Source: Scleropages formosus (Eukaryota > Chordata > Actinopteri > Osteoglossiformes > Osteoglossidae). Taken from it: a stretch of 64,000 nucleotides of DNA. The stretch spans positions 27,307,660 to 27,371,659 of the forward strand of contig NC_041812.1 of the NCBI RefSeq assembly GCF_900964775.1. Reading direction: 5' to 3'. Positions 54,453-64,000 of the stretch are shown in pieces. Positions within the stretch are counted from its first letter, which is position 1. Every line of letters starts with the position of its first letter. A program made the translations under genes and the position numbers. The notes under the pieces were generated by a model. That model saw nothing but the letters and a program-made list of their open reading frames with translations. It ran no database searches and had not been told where the DNA came from.

Positions 54453-56673
54453 GGCATCATTGGAGTTTCTTTACACATAAGCAAATACTAAAATGTTAAA
54501 TGCAAAAATAAAATGTTTGGTACAGCTACATAATTGTCCAATGTAAAGAGGCACTTTCTTCTCATTGGCGAAAAGAATAGAACACACAACAAACTCTAGA
54601 TGTATTAACAATAGAAAAATCAAGTAATTTTCTCCCTCCAAAATGAACATGATGGTTATTAAACGGTTTTTTTTTTTTTCAGAGCACTGCTACGACATAA
54701 CCGCTGCCTCTCAACTTGTGTGCGCAAAGCATTTGGTTCAACTGATATCTTTGGTGTAAATTAATGAAATAGAAAAGAACATGCAGATACTTCCAGTAAC
54801 CACAGAGCTTGAAAGGGATGGGTTGAATTTGTAAAGCCATGATGAAGCATTTAGCTGGGCTACCAAGTTTTCTCATCTCCTGAGTTATGAGGTGGTAGTT
54901 GTGTTTTTTTCTTTTTCATTTCATACCAGATGAAATTAAACACATTTTATTCTGCATATAAATTTGGGATTTAAAATAGTTTCATCAGTATTTTCAGTTA
55001 TGGGCTGTATATGCAGTGACTTTGACACATTGATGTATGAATATTTTTTTAAGTTTAGGAGCTGATGTAGTTAATACTTTGGTCTCTTACTTCAATAAAT
55101 GGAGGAGGTTTCTTCTCCTCATCTTATCGAAAGAAGATTTGAAATTCAGCAAAGCAAATAAGTCCCTTCCATAGCAACCATTGTTCATTTAGACAAAAGT
55201 TCTTTTGAATCAACAAACCAGGGAGTGTAAGAGAACTGTCGTGCAGTACAGTGTGCCAAATCTCTGTCCATGACAACAAAAACTCTAGATGCGTGTTAGA
55301 CGTATAATAAACCTCGGTGTGTTCAATACTTGGGAGCTCCACTATTTTATATTCTAAAATATTCAAGAAAAAGAAAAGTTTCTCTTTCAACAAGTTTACC
55401 GTTATGAAAGTAAAAAGTATTAGATCAAAAAATTACTCTCATATTTAAGTTACTTAGATTCAAATGAGGCTTTTCAGTGTTTTGGACTAATTAAACAAAG
55501 TTTTAACTCATCGAGGAAATATTTCAGCGTACATTTTTAATAAATTAAGTCTTGTTGTATTAAAATTTGATATTTTGTAAGACTAATTTTTGTTATAAGA
55601 TACATCCTGCAGATGCTCTGAGACACATCATATCATCAGTGACGTTACCTGGGGTCACTGGATGTTTCAGGTCTCTCAACATCAGTCACCCTTGCCCAGG
55701 CAACCCAGTCTGGGTTGATCAAGCCCCGACTTGCGCCCCAGCAGCAACTGACCACGGAGCCGCCGCTGTCTTAATCCAACGCCACCTAGTAGCGCTCTGC
55801 AACTTCAGTAGTTGACCTGATGGCCTTCCTTTTCAGCTCCCCTTTGATGCCCAGCAGCTTTGGGCGTTGCACAATGAGCGCCCTACAAATCCCCGACAGC
55901 CCATCTCAACGGGCACACAGTGTGTCCTCCAGCATTGCCTCCAACATTGTTTCACAAGCTCCTGGTACTTTGTACATTTCTGCTCATTGACTTCCTCCAG
56001 GCGTTCTTCCCAGGGCGCTATGAGCTCCAGCATGACCATTTGCTTGGTAGTCTCTGAAAAGCTGATCATGTCCGAGCAGAGAGATGTGAATACGATGTTT
56101 TCAGGGAACCTCAGCTGCTTGCCCAAGTCCATTCTCAGCTGCCAGTCGGTAGCTGTGATTAAGAGGCCTGTCTTCATTTGGCTAGCCTTGACAAAGGAAA
56201 CAGTATTCCCTGCAGGGTGATGATGCTTGGTGGCATTGATGGTTGTGACACCCAGGGGCGATACCAGGATTTTTTTTAAATGAGGTGGCACAGGGGGAAC
56301 CAAGAACCAGTCAAGTTTCAAGTTTTATTGTCATAGGTACAAGTACCGTGTACAAGTACCATGAAATTCTTCTTGAGTGCTTCTCCACAGACTATGAACA
56401 AAAAACAACAGATAATACTGCACAAAGCAAAACAATAACAATAAGTAATGCTAATAACAATAACAATAAATAACAGGAGACAGCCAGAGTACTTTAACTA
56501 CGTACTTCCAGACAGCAGAAAAGAGAAAAGTGCCCGTGCGGGGTGACTATGATCTTTCATGATGCGCATCATCTTTCTGAGGCAGCGTGTGGTGTAGGTG
56601 TCCTCGACTGCTGGTACCATTCTGCTGGCTCTTACTTCCTCCATGCCTGCCCATATTTCCTCCTAAAAAATAT

Positions 56674-57381
56674 TGCAGCGCACTGGGTTTGGATGGGGTG
56701 AAGAAGGACGCACGGACAGCATTCATTACGAACGCTTATTGGAGTGTGTCATTATGAACGCTCATGCACAGTGTGTCACGCCCCCCTCGGTACAATGAGG
56801 AGCGCCTGCAGCAGATCAAGAGACGGACAACCTTGTTCAGCGTTATTACTCATTTGCGTACCTTGCCTTTGCTTTCCTGACTTCCCTGATTCCTCGCCCA
56901 CGTCCTCATCCTCGTTCCCATCTTCATCCTCCTCCTCGTTTCCCTGAACCCTCTCCTCTATTTCCACGACTTCCTGGCTTACCACGACTCCTTGCCTGTT
57001 CCCGGATTACGTCTCTCGGATTCTCCCGTTGGACTTCGTTCGCGCATCGGTGACCCTTTGCCTGTTTTTTGACCATGTTTTCTGGATTGTCCCATGAAAG
57101 ATCTTCCTGTGCTCCGCGCTTGGGCCCGGCTCTCCCGCCCCGGGGAAACTCTCAGTGACACAGTGAGAGGTACAGGTGTGAACACAAGGAAATCATGCTC
57201 TCGGTCGAAGGATCCCTTTTCCTCAAGGACCTGTACCTCGAAGGAGCCTTCCCAGACTGCTTGGCGCCCCTCAGGCCTTTTCTCCTTTTTACTGGCTAAC
57301 ACCCTTACTCCCTTATATTCCCAGTGAGTTCCTACAGCGGTTGAACACAATTCCATTTTACCCACAATTCAGCGATTTACA
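56674..57381. mobile_element. Outer LTR-like fossil, copy C
   Basis: Counterpart of 27395-28102. Confidence 0.6.
56774..57160. mobile_element. Nested solo LTR, copy C
   Basis: Counterpart of 27495-27881, with CAGTG flanks. Confidence 0.85.
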
Positions 57382-59206
57382 ATAAAAAGAGGCTTAAGCC
57401 TCCTCTTCCTGTTTCCACCAATGCCTTCCATCTCAGATGCAACTCTGCTCCCTCCAGCTTTTTCTCTGCTCTCAATCTCTGGCCTGTTCGCATCTCAATG
57501 CCAGCTGTTATGGAGACTGCGTATATTAACCGAGGCCACAGGAGTCTAGGCAAGATGGCATGTTGATAAATCCAGGCCTTGAACCTATCGAACAAACCCA
57601 ACTTGTCTACATTGGTAAACCAGGCCTCAAGGTCTCCAGTGTTTCTCTGGATAGCAGTGGTGTCTCTGAGGCTACTGTCAAAAACCTTTCCAAGACTCTT
57701 GTCTGGTTGTTCAGTGATGGATGGGTTGGTTGCTACAGACAAAGAAAAATGGAACCACTTTTCCCTTCTTCAGCACAAGAGATTTTGAATTTGCTGGTTT
57801 AAAGCTCATTCTTGCCCACGTGATGAGCTTTGAAGGATTCACCTGCTGCCAGGCACAAATGCAGTGGTGACTGTGAGATCATCCATGAATGCTCTTATGG
57901 GGGGCTGGCACACTCCAGTCTGTGTCAAAAAGCCTCTACATTCCACCTCCGCTGATTTTACTACTATGTTCATGACGAGGGCGAAAAGTACAATCGTGAT
58001 CGAATAACCAGTTATTATACCCTTCTCAAACTGATGCCAGTCTGATGTGATGAACCCAGAAGTGACTCTCATCTTGAAGTTGCTGTGACAATCCAGGATG
58101 AGGTGCTTGATCTTGATGGGATCCATCAAGTGTGTATGTGTAGAGTGAACTCAACCAGCTCATGTGATATGGACCCATAAGCACTGGCAACATCCAGCCA
58201 TAACATGACCAGGTCCCCATTGTCTTCACAGGCTTCTCTGATGAGTTGTGTAACTACACCAGTGTGCTCCAAACCTCCAGGAACGCTGAGAAGTGAAATG
58301 GCTCTAAGCTGGTTGATACTTTTCAAGTTCTCTTCCTTGGAGATCCAAATGCCCTCTGCGTACCTCCACTTCTTCCACTGAGCACGTGAACTGGCCACTG
58401 CGCTTATCCTCTAGCAGTTTCTTGGTGAAGGCAAAGGGGTCGGAAATGGAGGATGCCTGTTTCCCGGCCTTTTCTTTTCCATGTCTCCTGTGCCACTCTG
58501 CCCGGCGGAGTGTCATGAGCTTTCTCCTAAGGATGTCGTGTATTTCCGCCAGTGGTTGTTGCTCATCTTCACTGGCTATCTTGTGCTGCCGTTTCAGAGT
58601 TTGGAGCTGTTGCCTCAGCTGCTGTATCTTAGTCGCTCTGCGGTTCGTGGAGAATACAGACTTCGTTTCAGGTTTTGCACATCCGAACCTTTCGGAGGTG
58701 TAGCTGACAATTATGGCTGTCATAGAGCGGGGTCGACTATCCTCATTCCCCTTGGCTGTGGCTTGAATATTTTGCTTACATCTTCATCGAACTGCTGTCA
58801 CTCTCTATGGCTGGAAGGTGGAGGCCACTTGATCCGCAGCTGCTTCTGAGCTACTCTGCAGGGAACGGGAGTTTGAGGTGTGTGGAGGGACTGGGCTCTG
58901 TGGGGTGATTCCTGGCCAGGCTCCTCCTGCGTTTCACCAGGGTTAGGTCCTGTGTGCTGCACATCTCTCTCACGTTCCAGGCATGTGATTCTGGCCTGAT
59001 GGATTTTCAGGCCATACAGGTTCTTACACTACTTGACGCAGGTGCCTCGCAGTTTATTGTCGTCAGACTCTTAGCATGGGTCAAATGCATTGAATCCACC
59101 ATGTTGGGATCTCATTCTCCTACCCTCTCTGGCTCCTCTGGGGGTATGTTTCTGAAGGCTTGATTAAATGCAAAACAAATAAAGGACCTTGGTCTGCTTG
59201 GTATTA

Positions 59207-59395
59207 GGTGCAGCTGCTAGTGTAGTGGTTAGTGCTGCTGCCTTTGCACCCACCTCCAGCTGTAGTACCCTTGAGCAAGGTACTTATCCTAAATTGGTCC
59301 AGCAAAAGTCACCCAGCTGTACAAATGGGTCAACAATTGTAAGTAGCTTAACACTGTAAGTTACTTTGAAGCAAAGTGTCAGCTACATATGAATT
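59207..59395 (+). repeat. L2-hairpin-tail SINE, copy C
   Basis: Counterpart of 29928-30116. Confidence 0.7.
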
Positions 59396-60064
59396 ACTGT
59401 TAACAGTGTCCAGACACCTTTGTCTAAATCATCTTGTCAGGTTTGTACACTAAGTTATTCATTCATTTATAGAGCTCACAGAGCTGGGTAATTTTTACTG
59501 GAGCAGTTCATGGCATGAAACTTAATACAGCAGGAGTAGGGATTGAATCCTGGTGCCTATGCATCTAACCACTATGGTACCCACAACCAAAGAGTTTTAG
59601 GTGCAAAATAATTTGCACTATTAATACTTTTTACTGCTATTGATTCGACATATCCAGTAATTCTGAAGAATGGTGCTCCTGATGTGAAACTTGATGAAAC
59701 CTGAATCTTTTCAAGTGTAAATAATTTTACATTACTCAGATATGGGCTTTAGTCTTCTAGTTTGTTGTGTTAACTGTTACAGTATGTCCAGTATTTTTTT
59801 TTTGGTCTTGTAGCTCACTAAAGTAAAAAAGAACTAACTTTTGCTAAAAAATATTGCTTTTTTATTATCAGACATATGACAGCTTATATTTACTTTCGCT
59901 ACTTTTTTAGATGCCAGAAACCTGTAGACCTGGGCAGGAAAAATACACAAGCACAAGTTTTAAAAAGGAAAAACTGAAACAAGCACAAGTTGTGAAAAAT
60001 AGAGGAAATTGCTTTTGTATATATTAAAGGCTCTCATCTAATACAAGGCAGATTTCCTGAACTA

Positions 60065-60189
60065 TACACACACACACACACACACACATTTTCTGAACCG
60101 CTCGTCCCATACGGGGTCACGGGGAACCGGAGCCTACCCGGTAACACAGGGTGTAAGGCCAGAAGGGGAGGGGACACACCCAGGACGGG
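60065..60189 (-). repeat. Truncated (TG)n-tail SINE, copy C
   Basis: Counterpart of 30786-30932. Confidence 0.85.
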
Positions 60190-60501
60190 TCCTGGAGAGC
60201 TCTATACTATTAATGTTTGCCTTACACTGTGGGTAAGGCAAAGGTAATTGTCCCAGGCAGCAAAGAGCTTTACTCGGGCCACAAACACAATTGGGTCCAA
60301 AGGTCTCGGATCCTTCTAAAGCTGCTATGACGTTTGAAAAGGTGTAGAATCTCCCGGTTTTTGTGCTGTTTTATTTAACATCCCCGCAGGTGGCTGCAGT
60401 AACGGCAAGTGTAACGTTTAATATTTTATTTTTCTTGAGTCATCCTTGTGATGTTTTTGTGTTAATCTGAAGAACCTTTGTTGTTTGCCGTTTGTTCTCA
60501 G

Positions 60502-60559
60502 GCGAAGGCTAGCTGTGTCTCTAAATCTGAATGCAGCAGGGCATCTGGCCTGGATCTGG
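60502..60559 (+). other. Possible 5' non-coding UGT exon in copy C
   Basis: Counterpart of 31245-31302. No UGT coding exon follows within this window, because a Gypsy element lies downstream. Confidence 0.3.
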
Positions 60560-60997
60560 GTGAGAATTCATGCAATAAATAGCTTCTGTTTTCTATTCAT
60601 TGATTTTTTTCATTCTTTGTGGTATGATTAGCAAATTATGAGCAGATTATGCTTGGTACATGGTGATTTCGAAAAAGAATCCTGTACTTTGGAGTAAAGC
60701 TTCAACAACATGGCTTCGGCATTTGCATTCATTCCTTTAGCAGATACTTTTCTCGAAACTGATCACAGTAAACTAAAGCGCACTGAAAGGCAGTTCAAGT
60801 GCCATACAAACACACATGCTATTTCTCAAGCACTTGGAGTTTTAGTGACTGAAATTCTAACTTTTGAAGTTTTAGTAAAGTATTTGGACCTTGTTTGCTG
60901 CTTAATTAACACTGTTAAACTAGTTGTGTTAACCAGTGCATCTTTGAAGCAATCTTTGTTTAGGAAAACAGGAGTGCTAAAAGATTTGACTTTTTAG

Positions 60998-61132
60998 GTG
61001 CCATGATGGCACAGTAAGTAGCACTGCTGTTTCATAGTGCTTTGGGTGTTGGGCTGCAGGTCTGAATCTGGCTCCGCCTGTGTGGAGTTGACATGTTCTG
61101 CCATGTTTGTTTGGGTCAGGTGTTCTAGTTTC
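60998..61132 (+). repeat. V-SINE, copy C, split by the Gypsy insertion
   Basis: Left part of the V-SINE that is complete at 31741-32103 and 47358-47720. It stops within the 'gttctagtttc' of the core, where the LTR begins. Confidence 0.85.
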
Positions 61133-61447
61133 TGTGGTGTCCGAAAAGGAAGGTACACCGTTCTTTGGAGGTTTCCCTGAAACAAAGCACTGGAACACTT
61201 GAAGTGTGCAAACAAAGAGTTTATTAGGAACAGTGGCTCGTGTCACAAACTCCCTTCACACCGCGGAACCTCGTCTGCGTTCGCGCGAAAAAGCCCCCGT
61301 TATATATAGTGCCCCCAATAACGGTTCCCGCTTCTTTTAGGAACTAACCAATAACAATTATCCTTTGTCAACTTACACCCTACAGGCTGGCAAGAACCTT
61401 TCTTTTACAAAACTCTCGAGGATTCGTTCTTGGTGTAAAACACCACA
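61133..61447 (-). repeat. 3' LTR of the Gypsy element
   Basis: A 315-bp unit bounded by the perfect inverted repeat TGTGGTGT / ACACCACA. It holds a 'tatatata' TATA-like stretch near 61,301. Its left edge is set exactly by comparison with the uninterrupted V-SINE in copies A and B. Confidence 0.9.
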
Positions 61448-61614
61448 GCTCCTCCCCTGTAACTTCCAATCTCTTACTACCCTTAAGAGAACAAAATATT
61501 TACAATCTTTATCAACCACCAACAGAACAACCAACACACAATTTTGTTTTTTTCTCTCTTTCTGTTGGTTACAGGTTGAAAATTCCATTATAACCGTGGT
61601 TCCATTATTACTCT

Positions 61615-64000
61615 TTACAAATTCAACCTTTGGGGAGCACGCCTGCTACGAACAGGACGAGCTTTCACAAAAACACTTTCAGTGGGGAAGGACGGTGATG
61701 AGGATGATGCTGATGAGAGCGGCACTGCTTCAGGTGTTGACTGTGTCTCTGAATCAGTCGCAGCGCTTTCTGATATGACAATTTCACTGGCCCCCTTAAC
61801 ATCCATGTCAAGCTCATCATAAACCCAGTTCCTTCCCTTGTCAGGAACATGACCATGTTCAACATTACCCCTGTCACACCTAGATTTACTACTCAGCATC
61901 TGATTCACATGTCTCTTTACACAGTTTCCATTCACATCAACCAAGTAAGTGACTGGACCCAGCACTTTTGAAATGACACCATGCAACCATTTCTCCCCTC
62001 CCCTGTAATTTCTTACCAAAACGTGTTGCCCAACAGTAAAGGTCCTGACTCTACAGGGTTCCTCAGTTTTAGCAGGGCTCGCACAATTCAGAGCCTGTGA
62101 AAAGTGTGGCCTGATCAGAGACAATCGCGTACGAACTGATCTCTTGAGGAATAACTCTGCTGGTGTCTTGTGAGTAGCACTATGAGGCGTGTTGCAGTAA
62201 TTATACAAAAAATTAGCAACACAGTGTTGAAGTGTTTTACCCCCAACCGCTCTATTCTTTGCAAGTGCTCTTTTTAAATTCTGCACCAACCGTTCAGCCA
62301 ACCCATTTGAGGCAGGATGATACGCAGGAGATTTAGTATGTTTGACCCCATTCAGCAGTAAGAATTGTTCAAATTCTCGGGACGTAAACTGGGGTCCATT
62401 ATCAGTGACTACTTCCTGAGGAAGACCGTAAGCCGCAAATAAATGTCTCAGCACTTCGATCGTCTTTGCTGAAGTAGTTGATTGCATAGGAACAATCTCA
62501 GGCCATCTAGCATAAGCATCCATTACTACCAAAAACAACTGCTGGTGATCCTCAGCAAAATCTAAGTGAATTCGCTCCCAGGGTCCCGATGACCATTTCC
62601 ATGTATGTACAGGAACAGGAGCAGGCATGCTACGCTGTTGCTGACACACGTCACACTGACTAACTACATTTTCAATGTCCATATCAAGCGCAGGCCACCA
62701 AAAAAAACTTCTAGCCAACGATCTCATCTTTACCATACCCCAATGACTGTCATGAAGTTCTGCCAGTAATCTGTCATGCAATTTTTCAGGTATTATTACA
62801 CGATACCCCCAAAGAAGACAACCATTTTCCACGGAAAGTTCAAATTTTTTTGATAAGTATGGCTTTAGTACTTCTTCAGATATATGCTTTGGCCACCCAC
62901 ACATTACATGTTCCTTAACCCTTTTGAGCACAGGGTCAGCCTCCGTTTCTTGTGCTATTTCGTTCGCAGTGACAGGTAATTCTTCGAGATAAGACACCCT
63001 ATACACTGGATTAGACCTAATGGCATTATCATCGTTCATGGGTAACCTCGACAAGGCATCAGCATTTCCATGCTGTTTTGATCTCTTGTACTGGATTTCA
63101 TACTTGTATGCAGACAAGATCAAAGACCATCTTTGCATTCTAGCTGCAGCGAGAGTAGGTATCCCTGTTTTAGGACCTAGAATTTTCAGCAGGGGCTTAT
63201 GATCTGTTACTAAGGTAAACTGTCTTCCAAACAGATAATCATGGAATTTCATTACTCCAAATACCAATCCTAAAGCCTCTTTTTCGATTTGCGAGTAGTT
63301 GCGCTCAGTTTTTGTCAGCATCCTTGAAGCAAATGCAATAGGCCTCTCACCACCATCACGCATTCTGTGGGAGAGTACTGCACCCACTCCTACAGGAGAT
63401 GCATCACACGCTAAGACTAAAGGTAACTCAGCGTTGAAATGAATCAGAACTTGATGGGACATTAAATGTCTTTTTGCGTTCTCAAAAGCTGCCTGACATT
63501 TCTTTGACCATTCCCAGTTCACATCTTTATGCAACAACTCTGTCATGGGCTGTATGATGGTGGAAAGATTAGGAATGAACTTGCCATAATAATTTAACAG
63601 CGCTAAGAAAGACCTGAGTTCTGTCACATTTGTGGGAACAGCAGCCCTTTCTATGGCATCAGTCTTTTCTTTCATGGGGTGAATACCCTCCATATCAATG
63701 ACATGCCCTAAGTAGGATACGCTGCTTTGGAAAAAAGAGCATTTTTCTCGTCTGACTCTGAGATTATATGCTTGCAATCTCTTTAAAACTCCTTCTAAAG
63801 CTGTCATGTGCTTTTCCGTATCACTTCCTGTGATCAAGATATCATCAAGATAACATATTACACCATCCATGCCCTGTAGTACTTGATCCATAATTTTCTG
63901 AAAAATGGCTGGAGCACTAGCAACCCCATAAGGTAGCCTATTATAGGTATACAGCCCTTTTGGTGTATTTATGGTAAGGTATCTTTTGGAGCTTTCCTCT
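61615..64000 (-). CDS. Gypsy pol polyprotein (RT, RNase H, integrase), partial
   Basis: Retrotransposon polyprotein, not a host gene. From the window edge inward it shows the RT catalytic 'YLDDI' (about 63,840), the RNase H region with 'ACDASPVGVGAV' and 'TDHKPLLKILG', and the integrase HHCC zinc finger ending 'CDVCQQQR'. The integrase core follows, with its D, D and E in 'HLDFAEDH', 'VTDNGPQFT' and 'NGLAERLVQNL', and then a C-terminal 'GQHVLVRNYRGGEKW' module. The reading continues past the window edge. Confidence 0.92.
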   Translation of the reverse strand, partial: EESSKRYLTINTPKGLYTYNRLPYGVASAPAIFQKIMDQVLQGMDGVICYLDDILITGSDTEKHMTALEGVLKRLQAYNLRVRREKCSFFQSSVSYLGHVIDMEGIHPMKEKTDAIERAAVPTNVTELRSFLALLNYYGKFIPNLSTIIQPMTELLHKDVNWEWSKKCQAAFENAKRHLMSHQVLIHFNAELPLVLACDASPVGVGAVLSHRMRDGGERPIAFASRMLTKTERNYSQIEKEALGLVFGVMKFHDYLFGRQFTLVTDHKPLLKILGPKTGIPTLAAARMQRWSLILSAYKYEIQYKRSKQHGNADALSRLPMNDDNAIRSNPVYRVSYLEELPVTANEIAQETEADPVLKRVKEHVMCGWPKHISEEVLKPYLSKKFELSVENGCLLWGYRVIIPEKLHDRLLAELHDSHWGMVKMRSLARSFFWWPALDMDIENVVSQCDVCQQQRSMPAPVPVHTWKWSSGPWERIHLDFAEDHQQLFLVVMDAYARWPEIVPMQSTTSAKTIEVLRHLFAAYGLPQEVVTDNGPQFTSREFEQFLLLNGVKHTKSPAYHPASNGLAERLVQNLKRALAKNRAVGGKTLQHCVANFLYNYCNTPHSATHKTPAELFLKRSVRTRLSLIRPHFSQALNCASPAKTEEPCRVRTFTVGQHVLVRNYRGGEKWLHGVISKVLGPVTYLVDVNGNCVKRHVNQMLSSKSRCDRGNVEHGHVPDKGRNWVYDELDMDVKGASEIVISESAATDSETQSTPEAVPLSSASSSSPSFPTESVFVKARPVRSRRAPQRLNL

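Larger units (their letters stand above)
55833..58850 (-). mobile_element. Old non-LTR retrotransposon remnant, copy C
   Basis: Counterpart of 26554-29560, not interrupted by the L2 LINE. Confidence 0.75.
53023..61132 (+). repeat. Tandem segmental duplication, copy C (8.1 kb visible)
   Basis: Repeats copy B from its first base, including the SINE shared by B and C. It carries two SINEs of its own (53163-53398 and 54221-54450). It breaks off inside the V-SINE where the Gypsy element begins, about 710 bp before the place matching the UGT ATG in copy A. It may resume beyond the Gypsy element, outside this window. Confidence 0.95.
61133..64000 (-). mobile_element. Ty3/Gypsy LTR retrotransposon, partial (3' end, runs off window)
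   Basis: On the - strand this reads pol, polypurine tract, then 3' LTR. The LTR is 61133-61447. Beside it lies the purine tract (on the + strand 'gctcctcccct', 61448-61458). The pol frame is open from 61615 to the window edge. It looks whole over the visible part with no evident break. The 5' half and the other LTR are outside the window. It inserted into a V-SINE within duplication copy C, so it is younger than the B/C duplication. The protein style resembles the elements often labelled K02A2.6-like (possibly Mag lineage). Confidence 0.93.

Noticed and set aside
24444-61132. Tandem copies as a pure haplotype-assembly artefact
   Set aside because: Not fully excluded, but three copies with independent, ordered insertions and continuous junctions favour a real triplication.

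Overview
The window is nuclear DNA of a ray-finned fish. The host genes are spliced and vertebrate-like, and the tRNA-derived SINEs and solo LTRs are of types common in teleosts. The most frequent SINE, a compact tRNA-headed repeat with a (TG)n tail, is one I associate with bony-tongue fishes such as arowana. The species is an inference; no single feature proves it.

Region 1 (about 1-24,443) holds a cluster of three neuronal nicotinic acetylcholine receptor genes, all on the + strand: chrnb4 (2271-7091), chrna3 (9986-14603) and chrna5 (18161-24416). They share one architecture: a 73-nt first coding exon, a 45-nt exon 3 and a 110-nt exon 4. All splice sites could be placed by eye. In vertebrates alpha3 and beta4 form the ganglionic receptor, and alpha5 joins as an accessory subunit. 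Three oddities stand out. chrna3 has one in-frame TGA in an otherwise intact reading frame. chrna5 lacks the alpha-defining vicinal cysteines, carries an arginine at the inner mouth of the pore, and has an extra intron. chrna5 also points the same way as its neighbours, unlike the tail-to-tail arrangement in tetrapods. An intact tRNA-Ala(CGC) gene lies on the - strand just upstream of chrna3.

Region 2 (24,444-61,132) is a head-to-tail tandem segmental duplication in three copies: A 24,444-37,735, B 37,736-53,022 and C 53,023-61,132, where C is cut short. Each copy starts inside the 3' UTR of chrna5, 28 bp after its stop codon. Copies A and B each carry a near-identical UDP-glucuronosyltransferase of the fish UGT5 type, encoded in one coding exon. 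They also share a nest of old repeats: a non-LTR retrotransposon remnant that holds an LTR that holds another LTR. Copy-specific insertions (SINEs, an L2-type LINE, solo LTRs) give a relative order of events: A split first, and B and C are the youngest pair.

Region 3 (61,133-64,000) is one end of a Ty3/Gypsy LTR retrotransposon on the - strand. It was inserted into a V-SINE of copy C, so any third UGT gene lies beyond the window.

I see no prokaryotic features, CRISPR array or clearly undescribed gene system. The most interesting signals are the chrna3 stop codon, the unusual chrna5 residues and the recent UGT-bearing triplication.
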